A stretch of 64,000 bases of DNA from Thalassobaculum_A sp040219215 (GCF_040219215.1 NZ_JAVJSX010000022.1:1-64000), one strand, 5' to 3'. Shown: positions 7,128 through 15,408, counted from the stretch's first letter. Program-made: numbers and translations. The notes: generated by a model not told the origin, from the sequence alone.

Positions 7128-8375
7128 ATGACGCATCCGTTCATCGCCCTCCTGCACGACCGCAACGTGCGCGTCCTGTGGGGTGGGCTGGCAATGTCCG
7201 CCATCGGAACCGAGTTGTACCGCGTCGGCGCGGTCTGGCTGGCGGTCGGTCTGGCCGGCGGGGACGCATCGCTCCTGATCGCCGCACAGGCCGCGGCGAC
7301 TCTGGCGGTCAGCCTGGGTGGCGGCGCGGTTGCCGATCTGGTGCCGCGAGCGGTCTTGATCGTCTGGTTGAATGTGATGAGCGCGGCGGTGTGCGCCCTG
7401 ACGGTAGCCGCCGCCCTGACGTTCGGCCTTACCCTGCCCCTGCTGATGACGGCCTCGGTCGCGCTGGCGGCCTTTGCAGCGCTGACGACCCCCGCCCTGA
7501 TATCGGGTGTGCCGTTGCTGGTCCCCGAGCCGGAGCGCCTGCGGGCCGCCAATGGCTTGTTCGACGCGTCAACCCGGTCGGCTCAGGTCGTCGGGCCGTT
7601 CATCGCCGCCGGGTGGCTGGCGATCGGCCCGGCGGTCCATCTGCTGACCGCCAACGCCATCAGTTTCCTGGCGTCCGCCGGGGCCGTCGCCGCGGTCGGC
7701 CGGCAGCTCGTCGACCGCGCGCCGCGCACAGGCAATCCGACTACGCTGCTCGCCCGGCTCGGCCTCGGCGTTTCGTCCGCCTGCCGTTGTCCCGGCGCGT
7801 GGTGGATCCTCTCAGCCACCAGCGTCCGCAGCGCGGGCATGGCGCTGGGCTTCACCGTCGGGGTGCCTGTGCTGTTGTCGCAAGAGGTCGGCTTCAGCGC
7901 GGGAGGCTTGGCCTCGGTGGCCCTGGTATTCGGCGGTTCCGCCGCGGGCGAACTGATCGGCAACGCGGTCGTCGTCACCTGGAAGCTGCGCAATCCCTGG
8001 CGAATGCTGTTCACCGGGTATGCGGTGATCGGCCTGGGACTGATGCTGCTGCCCGTGCCGTTGCTGTTTCTGGACGAGACGGCAGCCGTACCCGCCATGG
8101 TGCTGCTGGCCTTCATTTCAGGCTTGGGCGGTGCGTTGGCCGGTGTCCAGATGCTGACGTTCTTCGGCAGCCGTTTGGCAAGCGATGCATTCGGGGCCGT
8201 TCTGCGGTTGCGGCAGGCCATGGTGATCGGCGCGGCGATGGTGGCGACCGCCGCCGGTCCCTGGCTGTTCGAGGTCCTGGGGGTGCCGGGAACCATCGCC
8301 GGCTGCGGCGCGGCCGCGACCGGGATTGCGGTGTTCGTGCTGGTGGCCGGAAGACAGCCGGCAGCGTCCGGCTGA
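7128..8375 (+). CDS. MFS transporter (EntS-like efflux type)
   Basis: This is a 415-residue major facilitator protein with about twelve hydrophobic segments. The N-terminal pattern FIALLHDRNVRVLWGGLAMSAIG and the loop GGAVADLVPR between helices 2 and 3 resemble the EntS/MFS_3 group of drug or siderophore exporters, where the motif-A loop is G-x-x-x-D-x-x-x-R. The ATG at 7128 gives a normal cytoplasmic N-terminus; an earlier in-frame start would add about 70 non-hydrophobic residues without family resemblance. It stands alone, so a substrate cannot be inferred from neighbours. Confidence 0.85.
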   Translation: MTHPFIALLHDRNVRVLWGGLAMSAIGTELYRVGAVWLAVGLAGGDASLLIAAQAAATLAVSLGGGAVADLVPRAVLIVWLNVMSAAVCALTVAAALTFGLTLPLLMTASVALAAFAALTTPALISGVPLLVPEPERLRAANGLFDASTRSAQVVGPFIAAGWLAIGPAVHLLTANAISFLASAGAVAAVGRQLVDRAPRTGNPTTLLARLGLGVSSACRCPGAWWILSATSVRSAGMALGFTVGVPVLLSQEVGFSAGGLASVALVFGGSAAGELIGNAVVVTWKLRNPWRMLFTGYAVIGLGLMLLPVPLLFLDETAAVPAMVLLAFISGLGGALAGVQMLTFFGSRLASDAFGAVLRLRQAMVIGAAMVATAAGPWLFEVLGVPGTIAGCGAAATGIAVFVLVAGRQPAASG

Positions 8376-8388
8376 CACCGCCGCCGTT

Positions 8389-8859
8389 TCAGATTAGCAG
8401 GCCAGACGTGGTGCCCTGCCTGTTGATCGTCAGAAGCTGCTTCCGGTTCGGGCCGCCCGTGATCGAGCAGTGGACCCATCCGCTGGTCGGCTCGCGGGGC
8501 TCGTAGAACTCAAGGATCAGCTGGTCATACTCCAGGTTGTCCCGGACCCAGGAGGCGAGCTGCGCGTTGGTTACGCCGGGAACCTCGAAGTCCACCGCCT
8601 CGCCCTTGATGTGCTGCGACGTGCTCTTCGAACCGATGGCGGTGTTGAGCGGCAGGCACCGGTAGCCGCTCGACGGCGCGAACGGCACGCCGAAATGCTC
8701 TCGGACCGGCTGCAGGATCCGCTCGCACACCCGCGTCAGATTGGCGATGATCGCCGCGCCCTCCGGCTCCCGCGGCCAGTTGTCGATGCCCAGCCGGACC
8801 GCCGTCTGGCTCTTGCACAATTCCTCAAGGCTGAAATTGCCGGAAAGCATCCGTGCCAT
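8389..8859 (-). CDS. Peptidase M15A-like, phage-type D-Ala-D-Ala carboxypeptidase
   Basis: This 156-residue protein resembles small zinc peptidases of family M15A, which cut peptidoglycan stem peptides and are common in phage tail or lysis modules. Expected zinc ligands are visible: His83 and Asp90 in SQHIKGEAVDF and His130 in GWVHCSI. Conserved SSGYRCLPLN precedes them. There is no signal peptide, as in phage-borne versions that depend on a holin or tail. No other phage gene lies within view, so it is an orphan, either domesticated or a prophage relic. It is convergent with the MFS gene. Confidence 0.85.
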   Translation of the reverse strand: MARMLSGNFSLEELCKSQTAVRLGIDNWPREPEGAAIIANLTRVCERILQPVREHFGVPFAPSSGYRCLPLNTAIGSKSTSQHIKGEAVDFEVPGVTNAQLASWVRDNLEYDQLILEFYEPREPTSGWVHCSITGGPNRKQLLTINRQGTTSGLLI

Positions 8860-8979
8860 GACCGCTCCCTCGCTTTGACGATCATACTCGCATCAAGCGA
8901 ACGATGCTCTTAGGGGTATCTAAAATATCGTCCGATCCGAGAGTCAATCGACAGAACGGAAAACGCGGCGGAGGAAGTA

Positions 8980-9408
8980 ATGATTGGAATCCGGCCTATG
9001 TGCCAACGCGACGCTCGACAGATCCGATCGCTCCTGGAGCAATTGGGCTACACAACGACGTTTCAAGCATTGCGTGAGCGGATAGCTCAATTCGAAGGGC
9101 GTAGATCCGACCCAATTCTGGTTGCCTGCCGGGACGATCGCATCGTCGGACTGATCGCCGTGCATTTAACGCCAATGTTGCATCTCGCCGCTCCGATCGC
9201 CCGTATCACGACACTTGTCGTTGATCCTCAGGCGCATGGTAGCGGCATCGGGCGCGCACTGGTCGACGCGGCCGAGAAACTGGCTCGGGAAGCAGGATGC
9301 GCTCTGCTGGAGGTTACCACCGCCCTGCACCGCACGGACGCGCAGGCGTTTTACCGAGCGATCGGGTTCGATCCATCGGCTGTCAAACTCCAACGTTCGC
9401 TGGCCTGA
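8980..9408 (+). CDS. GNAT family N-acetyltransferase
   Basis: This is a 142-residue single GNAT domain that transfers an acyl group from acetyl-CoA to an amine. Motif A is visible as VVDPQAHGSGIGRALVDAAE, with the pyrophosphate-binding G-x-G-I/R-G core, followed by motif B ALHRTDAQAFYRAIGF. The N-terminus (IGIRPMCQRDARQI) is typical of the fold. GAGGAAGT lies immediately before the ATG. It is a single gene between an M15 peptidase and a convergent LacI regulator, and the substrate is unknown. Confidence 0.88.
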   Translation: MIGIRPMCQRDARQIRSLLEQLGYTTTFQALRERIAQFEGRRSDPILVACRDDRIVGLIAVHLTPMLHLAAPIARITTLVVDPQAHGSGIGRALVDAAEKLAREAGCALLEVTTALHRTDAQAFYRAIGFDPSAVKLQRSLA

Positions 9409-9473
9409 CCGAGCACCCAGTACCTTGGCTACGACACCAGCTCATTGGTGTCCAAAGCGTTGCCGCCCCAGCT

Positions 9474-10520
9474 TCACGCCGTCGCGCGCCGCACGATTTC
9501 GAAGCCCAGATCCAGGATGCGCGGCCCGGTGGCCTCGCTGCGCTTGCGGGCCAGCAGCAGGCGGCCGGCCTCGGCGCCGATCGCGTAGCCGGGAATCCGT
9601 ACCGTGGTCAGGCCGAGACCGGATTCGCCGGCCATCTCGAAATCGCCGAACCCGGCGACCGCCAGGGTTCCTGGTACGTCGATGCCTCGGCGCCGCGCCT
9701 CGCTGAGGGCGCCCAGGGCGACCGAGTCGCTGGAGCAGAACACCGCGTCCGTGTCCGGCCAGCGCTCCAGCAAAGCGGCAAGATCGCGCGCACCGCGCTC
9801 GACCATCGAGCCGTCGGCGGGATTCGGCACCACCCGCGGCTCGCCCAAACCATGTTCGGCCAGCGCCGCCTCGTAACCTTGCCGACGCAGACGGCCACGC
9901 CGATCGCCCTCGCCGACCTCCGCGCTGCGCCGGCTGCCGCCGCCAATGAAGCCGATGCGTCGGCGCCCGGTCTGATACAGCGCCTCGGTGATCGCCCGTC
10001 CGGCCTCGGTGTTGGAGAAGCCGACCGCCATGTCGATCGGATCTTCCGGCAGTTCCCAGACCTCGACGACGGGCACGCCTGATCCAGCCAGCATGGCGCG
10101 AGCCGCCGGAGTGTGCTCGCCGCTGGTCAGCACCATGCCGTCGGGCCGGCGACTGAGCGCGGTGGCGATCAGCGCCTGCTCGCTGGCGCTGGAGTATTCG
10201 GTGGTACCGAGCATCAACTGATGCCCCTCGTCGCGTAGGCTCTGCGCCAGGCCGTCGACGGTCGAGGCGAACACCGAGCCGGCCAGGGTCGAGACCAGGG
10301 CTGCGACCAGCCGGCTTTCCCGCGACGACAGGCTGCCCGCCACCTGGTCGGGCACGTAGCCGAGATCGCGCACCGCCGCCTCAACCCGCTCGCGGGTCGC
10401 GGCCTTTACCTTTTCCGGTGAACGCAGCACCCGCGACACGGTGATCGTGGACACGCCGGCCGCCAGTGCGACATCCTGCATGGTCACCCACTTCCGCGGC
10501 GCGAGCAGGGATTCGGTCAC
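9474..10520 (-). CDS. LacI/GntR-type transcriptional repressor
   Basis: This is a 348-residue LacI-family regulator. The helix-turn-helix lies at about residues 13-34 (TMQDVALAAGVSTITVSRVL), followed by the hinge helix and a periplasmic-binding-protein-like effector domain containing the usual GFGDFEMA near the end. The translation start is a GTG at 10520; an internal ATG at codon 14 would remove part of the recognition domain. It is divergent from the phytanoyl-CoA dioxygenase gene with two LacI-type palindromes between them, so it most likely represses both itself and that pair. The effector is probably a sugar or sugar acid, given the family. Confidence 0.93.
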   Translation of the reverse strand: MTESLLAPRKWVTMQDVALAAGVSTITVSRVLRSPEKVKAATRERVEAAVRDLGYVPDQVAGSLSSRESRLVAALVSTLAGSVFASTVDGLAQSLRDEGHQLMLGTTEYSSASEQALIATALSRRPDGMVLTSGEHTPAARAMLAGSGVPVVEVWELPEDPIDMAVGFSNTEAGRAITEALYQTGRRRIGFIGGGSRRSAEVGEGDRRGRLRRQGYEAALAEHGLGEPRVVPNPADGSMVERGARDLAALLERWPDTDAVFCSSDSVALGALSEARRRGIDVPGTLAVAGFGDFEMAGESGLGLTTVRIPGYAIGAEAGRLLLARKRSEATGPRILDLGFEIVRRATA

Positions 10521-10544
10521 GGACGGCTCTCCGGAGCTCGGCAG

Positions 10545-10594
10545 AATGACATCGATAACATTTCACGTTGACTCATCAATGTTATCGATAACAT
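10545..10594. promoter_or_regulatory. Pair of LacI/GntR-type operators
   Basis: Two related palindromes lie between the divergent LacI gene and the dioxygenase gene. The right one, ATGTTATCGATAACAT (10579-10594), is a perfect 16-bp inverted repeat. The left one, ATGACATCGATAACAT (10546-10561), has the same core with a changed left arm. Their centres are 33 bp apart, about three helical turns, so both would face the same side of DNA. The sequence resembles the GntR/IdnR operator class. Confidence 0.8.
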
Positions 10595-10667
10595 GATCCC
10601 GTCAGATGGAGAAGCCGGACGGCACGCCGACACGCGGCGATGGCCGGCACCCACGAGGAGACGCCCC

Positions 10668-11570
10668 ATGCTCAGCACCGACGACGTCGCGTTCTATCGC
10701 GAGAACGGCTACCTGATGGTCGAGAACGCGGTCACCCCCGCACAGCTCGAGGCGCTGCAGCGGGTGACCCGCGACCTGATCGAGAAGTCGCGCGCGGTGA
10801 CGGAGAGCAACGACGTCTACGACCTGGACGAGGGGCACTCCGCCGCCCAGCCGCGCCTGACCCGCATCAAGCTGCCGCACAAGCAGCATCCGGTGTACCA
10901 GGAGACCCTGGTGAACAGCCGGATCACCACGGTGCTGAAGACCCTGCTCGGCCCGAACGTGGCGCTCAGCACCGCCAAGCTGAACACCAAGGCGCCGGGC
11001 GGCGGAGCGGCGGTCGAGTGGCACCAGGACTGGGCGTTCTACCCGCACACCAATGACGACCTTCTGGCGGTCGGCCTGATGCTGGAGGACGTGGACGAGG
11101 CCAATGGCCCGCTGCAGGTCATCCCCGGCTCGCACAAGGGCCCGGTGCTGGCGCACACCAATGCCCAGGGTGTCTTCTGCGGCGCGGTCGACCCGAGCGA
11201 CCCGGATTTCCACCAGGACAAGATCGTCACCCTGACCGGCAAGGCCGGCTCGATGACGATCCACCACGTGCGCACCCTGCACGGCTCGGCTCCGAACATG
11301 AGCGACCGCAACCGCATGATCCTGTTCTACGAGTGCCTGGCGGCCGACGCCTGGCCGCTGGTCGGCGGCGCCTCGTACTACCAGCGCCTGCCGCAGCGCG
11401 AGCTGTGGGAAGACCTGCACACCCGCATGGTCTGCGGCCAGCCGACCACCCAGCCACGGGTCGAAGCCAACCCGATCCGCGTCCCGCTGCCGCCGGCCCC
11501 GGACGCCGGCTCGATCTTCAAGACCCAGAAATCCGGCGGCGCGCGCAGCGCGTTTGCGATGATGGGCTGA
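10668..11570 (+). CDS. Phytanoyl-CoA dioxygenase (PhyH) family protein
   Basis: This is a 300-residue Fe(II)/2-oxoglutarate-dependent oxygenase. The iron-binding facial triad is visible as His119 and Asp121 in EWHQDWAF and His205 in LHGSAPN. The conserved ANGPLQVIPGSHKGPV sits between them. Bacterial PhyH-family enzymes hydroxylate diverse small molecules, so the substrate is open. GAGGAG lies 7 nt before the ATG at 10668. The next gene starts 6 bp after its stop, and two LacI operators lie upstream, so both probably form a repressed catabolic operon. Confidence 0.88.
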   Translation: MLSTDDVAFYRENGYLMVENAVTPAQLEALQRVTRDLIEKSRAVTESNDVYDLDEGHSAAQPRLTRIKLPHKQHPVYQETLVNSRITTVLKTLLGPNVALSTAKLNTKAPGGGAAVEWHQDWAFYPHTNDDLLAVGLMLEDVDEANGPLQVIPGSHKGPVLAHTNAQGVFCGAVDPSDPDFHQDKIVTLTGKAGSMTIHHVRTLHGSAPNMSDRNRMILFYECLAADAWPLVGGASYYQRLPQRELWEDLHTRMVCGQPTTQPRVEANPIRVPLPPAPDAGSIFKTQKSGGARSAFAMMG

Positions 11571-11575
11571 CCGCC

Positions 11576-12658
11576 GTGCCCGCCGCCAGGGATCTGCCGA
11601 TCGGCATCCAGACCAACGGCATCAAGCACACCCACGCCGACCCGATGCCGGACGTCGACACCCGGTTCGCGATGGTCCGCGAGGCCGGGGTGTTCGATTA
11701 TGTCGACAAGACCCCGGACCCGGACCGGATCGACGACTTCGCGCGGGCCAGCGAGAAGTACGGGATACCGGTGCGCTGCGGTGGTTGGTTCTACGCGCTG
11801 GGCCAGGACGAGCCGCTGCTCGTCGCGAACCTGGACACCGCCCGCCGCCTCGGCTCGGCCATCCATAATGTCCAGGTCAAAGTGAACCGCGCCGACGGCC
11901 GGCCGGTGACCGACCAGGAAGTGGCGGATTTCTATGCCTTCGCGTTCGAGGAAGGCGAGAAGCGCGGCGTGCAGCCCTGCTTCGAGATCCACGTGAACAT
12001 GTGGTCGGAGGATTTCCGGCGGGTCGCCACGGTCGCCCGAATGGTCGAGGCGCGCGGCCTGCCCTACCGGATGACCCTCGACCACAGCCATGTGATCTTC
12101 AAGATCGACCATCCGGAGGAACAGGACGTCTCCGGCATTCGCGAGGATGTTGAGTCCGGCAGGCTGATCCTGGACCCTGCCCGACCCGGCCATGTCTGCG
12201 GCACCTGGATCGACGCCGGCTGGGTGCGACACTGCCATGCCCGGGCGGCAGTCCCGAACAACCCGCGCAATACCGCCGCCACCGGCCCCGACGGGCGGCC
12301 CGGACGCGGCATCCAGTACCCGTTCGCCGATCCCGGCCCCGGCAACTACCACGCCGACTGGGATGCCGCCCGGCTGGAGCCGTGGAAGGATGTCATCCGA
12401 CAACTGATGCGCAAACACGCCGCCGATCCGGCCAGCCCGCTCGGCCAGATCAGCACCGAGTTCATCCCGAACCTCGACTACGGCGAGGGCTGTCGCTACT
12501 CGCTGTTCGAGCAGTCGATCGCCTGCGCGGTATGGCTGCGGGAAACCTGGGCAGCGGTCGCCCGGGCCCGATCGCGCCGCATCGGCTGGACTCACGGTCC
12601 GCGAAACGCTCGCCATCCGATTGCGCTTGGCCCACGATCCCGATCGCCTGCAACATAG
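11576..12658 (+). CDS. TIM-barrel sugar phosphate isomerase/epimerase-like protein
   Basis: This 360-residue protein starts with GTG 6 bp after the dioxygenase gene. It opens with a TIM-barrel-like first strand (DLPIGIQTNGIKHTHADP). Metal-binding-like residues follow in PCFEIHVNMWSED, the LDHSHVIFKIDHPEEQ stretch and HADWDAARLEPW, the spacing expected of a xylose isomerase-like barrel with Glu, Asp and His ligands. I recognise the fold rather than a characterised enzyme. The partner dioxygenase and LacI control suggest breakdown of a carbohydrate-like or polyol compound. The last 35 or so residues are Arg-rich and of low similarity, so the true domain may end earlier. Confidence 0.7.
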   Translation: MPAARDLPIGIQTNGIKHTHADPMPDVDTRFAMVREAGVFDYVDKTPDPDRIDDFARASEKYGIPVRCGGWFYALGQDEPLLVANLDTARRLGSAIHNVQVKVNRADGRPVTDQEVADFYAFAFEEGEKRGVQPCFEIHVNMWSEDFRRVATVARMVEARGLPYRMTLDHSHVIFKIDHPEEQDVSGIREDVESGRLILDPARPGHVCGTWIDAGWVRHCHARAAVPNNPRNTAATGPDGRPGRGIQYPFADPGPGNYHADWDAARLEPWKDVIRQLMRKHAADPASPLGQISTEFIPNLDYGEGCRYSLFEQSIACAVWLRETWAAVARARSRRIGWTHGPRNARHPIALGPRSRSPAT

Positions 12659-12747
12659 CGGCAACCGACGGCAGCCGACCGCGTGGAACGACGGGGCCGA
12701 ACCGGGAATGCACGCATCGGGTTCACAGGGAACGAGAGAGGCACATC

Positions 12748-13626
12748 ATGTCCGACACGACGCGCCGCCGCCCGCTGGGCGGGTTGCTCGCAGCCAGCGT
12801 TATTGCGCTTGCCACCGCCGGAGCCGCCAGCACGGCGTACGCAAACGAACCGCCACAGAACGACGGGTTGAACGCCACCTACTGGACGCAGAACGCGGTC
12901 GAATTCAAGGCCAACACCTACGCAATGTACGCGCTGGCGCGCATGCGCCTGGACGAAGCGCTCGCCGACAAGAAGTGGACGGCGCTGCCCGGCGAGCAGG
13001 GCGACAACTACGAGAGCAAGCCAACCGCGGTCATCCTCGACATCGACGAAACCGTGCTCGACAATTCCGAGTATCAGGCCTGGACCGTGAAGACCGGCAA
13101 CGGCTTCAGCTCCAAGACCTGGACGCCTTTCGTGAACACGGTGACGTCGCGTCAGATCCCGGGGTCGCTCGAGTTCATCAAGTACGCGCAGTCCAAGGGG
13201 GTTGCGATCTACTACATCTCGAACCGCAAGGACGTCGAAGAGAAGGCCACGATCGAGAACCTGAAGAAGTTCGGCTATCCGGTCGACGACGCGGGTGAAA
13301 CGGTGCTGGTCCGCGGCGAGAAGGAAGAGTGGAAGAAGTCGGCCAAGAGCCCGCGGCGCATGTCGGTCGGCGCCACCCACCGGGTGCTGCTGAACATCGG
13401 CGACAACCTCGGCGACTTTACCGACGAATCAGACGGCACCCCGGCCGAGCGCGTCGCGTTCTACAAGGCGAACCAGGACCGCTGGGGGCGCGAGTGGATC
13501 ATGATCGCCAACCCGACCTATGGCTCGTGGGAAGGCGCGGCGTTCGGTTTCAACTGGAAGCTGCCTGACGGCGAGAAGCGCCAGATGAAGCTCGACAAGA
13601 TGGACGCCTGGGTCGGCCCCAAGTAA
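12748..13626 (+). CDS. HAD-family acid phosphatase, lipoprotein e(P4) / class C type
   Basis: This is a 292-residue secreted acid phosphatase or 5'-nucleotidase. Residues 1-32 are a signal peptide (RRRPLGGLLAASVIALATAG...STAYA) that looks like a Sec signal without a lipobox cysteine. The HAD motifs are clear: motif I ILDIDETVLDN, motif II YYISNRKD, a lysine in the EEWKKSAKSPRR segment, and motif IV NIGDNLGDF. Family members dephosphorylate nucleotides such as NMN in the periplasm. AGAGAGGCAC precedes the ATG at 12748. It is a single gene closed by a strong intrinsic terminator. Confidence 0.92.
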   Translation: MSDTTRRRPLGGLLAASVIALATAGAASTAYANEPPQNDGLNATYWTQNAVEFKANTYAMYALARMRLDEALADKKWTALPGEQGDNYESKPTAVILDIDETVLDNSEYQAWTVKTGNGFSSKTWTPFVNTVTSRQIPGSLEFIKYAQSKGVAIYYISNRKDVEEKATIENLKKFGYPVDDAGETVLVRGEKEEWKKSAKSPRRMSVGATHRVLLNIGDNLGDFTDESDGTPAERVAFYKANQDRWGREWIMIANPTYGSWEGAAFGFNWKLPDGEKRQMKLDKMDAWVGPK

Positions 13627-13652
13627 CGATCCAACCAGCTCAGAGCAACGCG

Positions 13653-13686
13653 AGCGCGCCGGTGAAAGCCGGCGCGCTTTGCGTTT
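13653..13686 (+). terminator. Intrinsic terminator after the acid phosphatase gene
   Basis: A perfect 10-bp stem, AGCGCGCCGG (13653-13662) with CCGGCGCGCT (13669-13678), encloses the loop TGAAAG and is followed by TTTGCGTTT. It lies 27 bp after the phosphatase stop and separates it from the downstream small stress-type gene. Confidence 0.85.
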
Positions 13687-13715
13687 CCCGGTGCCGTTCA
13701 TGGCGCGCGAATTCG

Positions 13716-13741
13716 GGAACTATCCGCGGATCGATCGGGTT
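13716..13741 (+). promoter_or_regulatory. EcfG-like general stress promoter
   Basis: GGAAC (13716-13720) is followed after 17 bp by GGTT (13738-13741), close to the alphaproteobacterial general stress sigma factor consensus GGAAC-N16/17-CGTT. Transcription would start about 40 bp before the DUF3008 gene. DUF3008 proteins are small charged proteins of a stress-associated type, which fits. Confidence 0.55.
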
Positions 13742-13788
13742 ACCGGTGAAGGTCGCACAGTGACCCCCACCCATGACCGGAGGCCGAG

Positions 13789-13977
13789 ATGCCCGCGAAG
13801 TCGAAATCCCAGCAGAAGGCCGCCGGTGCGGCCCTGGCCGCCAAGCGCGGCGATATCAAGAAGAGCGAGTTGAAAGGCGCGTCGAAATCAATGGTCGAGT
13901 CGATGACCGAGAAGGAGTTGGAGGAGATGGCCTCGGCCAAGCGCAAAGGCAAACCCGAGCACGCATCCAAGTCCTGA
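13789..13977 (+). CDS. DUF3008 family small protein
   Basis: This is a 62-residue, highly charged protein rich in Lys, Ala, Ser and Glu (PAKSKSQQKAAGAALAAKRG at the start, then SMTEKELEEMA). The pattern matches DUF3008, a family of small, probably disordered or helical soluble proteins with no assigned activity. An EcfG-like promoter lies just upstream and the gene is monocistronic, so it may belong to the general stress regulon. No membrane segment or signal peptide is present. Confidence 0.85.
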   Translation: MPAKSKSQQKAAGAALAAKRGDIKKSELKGASKSMVESMTEKELEEMASAKRKGKPEHASKS

Positions 13978-14022
13978 CAGCCGTCCGGCAATATCATTCT
14001 CGGCAACCGCGGCCGAGGCCGC

Positions 14023-14334
14023 CTATCGCCGCTCGGGCGGGACGTCCCCTGCCCGTGCCCGCAGTGCCGCGATCTCGTCCGGCGTTCGCTTCAGATGGAC
14101 GCGCCCGGTCGCCGGGGGTTGGTGAGCGACCGACACTCCCGGTCGCCACTCGACTGCCGGCCGGATCGGTCGCGGCGTGAACCCGCCCCCGCAGTTCGGG
14201 CAGACGTTCTGCAGCTTGGTGTCCACGCACTCGGCGCAGAACGTGCACTCGTAGCTGCAGATCCGCGCCTCGGTCGCATCCGGCGGCAGGTCCTTGTCGC
14301 AGTACTCGCAGTTCGGCCGCAGTTGCAGCGCCAT
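14023..14334 (-). CDS. DUF1272 family zinc-binding small protein
   Basis: The 103-residue product starts with the DUF1272 domain: CEYCDKDLP, CSYECTFCAECVD and NVCPNCGGGF provide eight cysteines in C-x2-C style pairs that should hold two zinc ions. The rest, from about residue 55, is Pro/Arg-rich and includes LKRTPDEIAALRAR. The function of DUF1272 is unknown. It lies 24 bp downstream of the cupin gene on the same strand, so the two probably share a transcript. Confidence 0.88.
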   Translation of the reverse strand: MALQLRPNCEYCDKDLPPDATEARICSYECTFCAECVDTKLQNVCPNCGGGFTPRPIRPAVEWRPGVSVAHQPPATGRVHLKRTPDEIAALRARAGDVPPERR

Positions 14335-14358
14335 GCCGTCCTCCCGACTTTGGCTTAA

Positions 14359-14676
14359 TCAGACCGAGCCCTTGCGTTCGACGACCAGCACACGCGCCTC
14401 GCCGAGCGGATGGGCCACATGCTCGTCACCAATGTCCGCGACGAAGATGTCAGATGCCTCAAGCCGGACCGACGTCTCTACCCCGGCTTCGCGGTAGCGC
14501 ATGTCGACCGTGCCGTCGAGGACCACGAACACTTCGGCTCCGTCGTTCACATGCCACTTGTATGGCTGATCCGTCCAATGCAGCCGAACCGTCGCACCAT
14601 CGACTTCGGCCAGGTCGCGGGCACCCCAGGCGCGCTCCGCCTTGAACGAGCGAACGTCGTTGACGACTGCGGGCAT
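14359..14676 (-). CDS. Single-domain cupin protein
   Basis: This is a 105-residue small beta-barrel. Cupin motif 1 is recognisable in WHVNDGAEVFVVLDGTVDMRY and motif 2 in ADIGDEHVAHPLGEARVLVVERKG, leaving His, Glu and His residues suitable for metal binding. Enzymatic role is unknown; such proteins range from sugar isomerases to small-molecule sensors. The ATG at 14676 has ACGGAGGAT just upstream, which settles the start. It is followed by the DUF1272 gene on the same strand. Confidence 0.82.
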   Translation of the reverse strand: MPAVVNDVRSFKAERAWGARDLAEVDGATVRLHWTDQPYKWHVNDGAEVFVVLDGTVDMRYREAGVETSVRLEASDIFVADIGDEHVAHPLGEARVLVVERKGSV

Positions 14677-15037
14677 ACCATCCTCCGTGACGGCGTCCGA
14701 CAACCAGCGTGCCGGCACCATGCCGCGTGACAATCGAACCACCCTACGGCGGGCGCAATGACAACACTCCCCGTATTCCGGCCATCCCTGCCCTGCCGCG
14801 CCTTGACTCTGTATAGAACGTCCCAATTCAACGGCGTTATTGTCGTTCGCCAACAGCGACCGAGCCGGCGCGGTACCTGCTAACCGCCTCCAAGTCAGAC
14901 GATGTCGCTTATTCTCGCTTGTTCTTGGAACCGAGGTAGATCTGGCACGTTGTAACTCTGTCATTCCAAAGGCGGCCAAGCCGCGATGGAGCCGCAAACC
15001 CGGTGAACACTGGGGGCTCATTCAGGAGGGTATAGAG
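14677..15037. other. Intergenic region with an EcfG-like promoter
   Basis: This 361-bp stretch between the divergent cupin and lipoprotein genes has no supported reading frame of its own. Its one clear feature is the EcfG-like promoter at 14927-14951, which leaves a leader of about 80 nt before the lipoprotein gene. I could not define the promoter of the cupin gene. Confidence 0.5.
14927..14951 (+). promoter_or_regulatory. EcfG-like general stress promoter
   Basis: GGAAC (14927-14931), 16 bp, then CGTT (14948-14951) is an exact match to the GGAAC-N16/17-CGTT promoter class recognised by the alphaproteobacterial sigma factor EcfG. It lies about 85 bp upstream of the small lipoprotein gene on the same strand. 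Confidence 0.7.
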
Positions 15038-15307
15038 ATGAAAACACTGATCGCCGTGACTTCCCTGGGTCTTCTGGTTTCCGCATGTGCCGGCGGCACC
15101 GGCGGCGTCCCGGCTGCCGAGATTGCCAGCATGTCCGATTCCGAGATCCGCGTCGTCTACTACGACAGCGTCTCCGGCATGGGCGATGCCACACAGATGG
15201 CCAAGGCGCATTGCGACCCGCTCGGCGCCGAGCCGGTCGCGTCGGCCGACGCCACGGACTCGATGGCAGCGGTCGATCGCACCGTCGTCACCTTCAAGTG
15301 CAAGTGA
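15038..15307 (+). CDS. Small lipoprotein of unknown function
   Basis: This 89-residue protein has a lipoprotein signal (KTLIAVTSLGLLVSAC) with a lipobox ending in Cys18, so the mature protein is about 72 residues and lipid-anchored. The mature part contains SMSDSEIRVVYYDSVSGMGDATQMAKAHC and a second cysteine near the C-terminus (FKCK); the two could form a disulfide. I recognise no family with an assigned function. AGGAGGG lies 7 nt before the ATG, and an EcfG-like promoter upstream suggests induction under general stress. Confidence 0.82.
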   Translation: MKTLIAVTSLGLLVSACAGGTGGVPAAEIASMSDSEIRVVYYDSVSGMGDATQMAKAHCDPLGAEPVASADATDSMAAVDRTVVTFKCK

Positions 15308-15353
15308 CCGGCTGGTGCAATTGACGGGCAAGGTCGCCTGATCCAGCAATCGA

Positions 15354-15394
15354 CGCCCCGGACAAGGCAGCGCAAGCGTGCCCGGTCCGGGGCG
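15354..15394. terminator. Long hairpin between convergent genes
   Basis: CGCCCCGGAC (15354-15363) pairs perfectly with GTCCGGGGCG (15385-15394), and GGCA/TGCC extends the stem inside. It lies between the lipoprotein gene and the convergent XRE-cupin regulator. No long T-tract is present on either side, so I infer rather than see a bidirectional terminator. Confidence 0.5.
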
Positions 15395-15408
15395 CGATGC
15401 GTTGCCCC

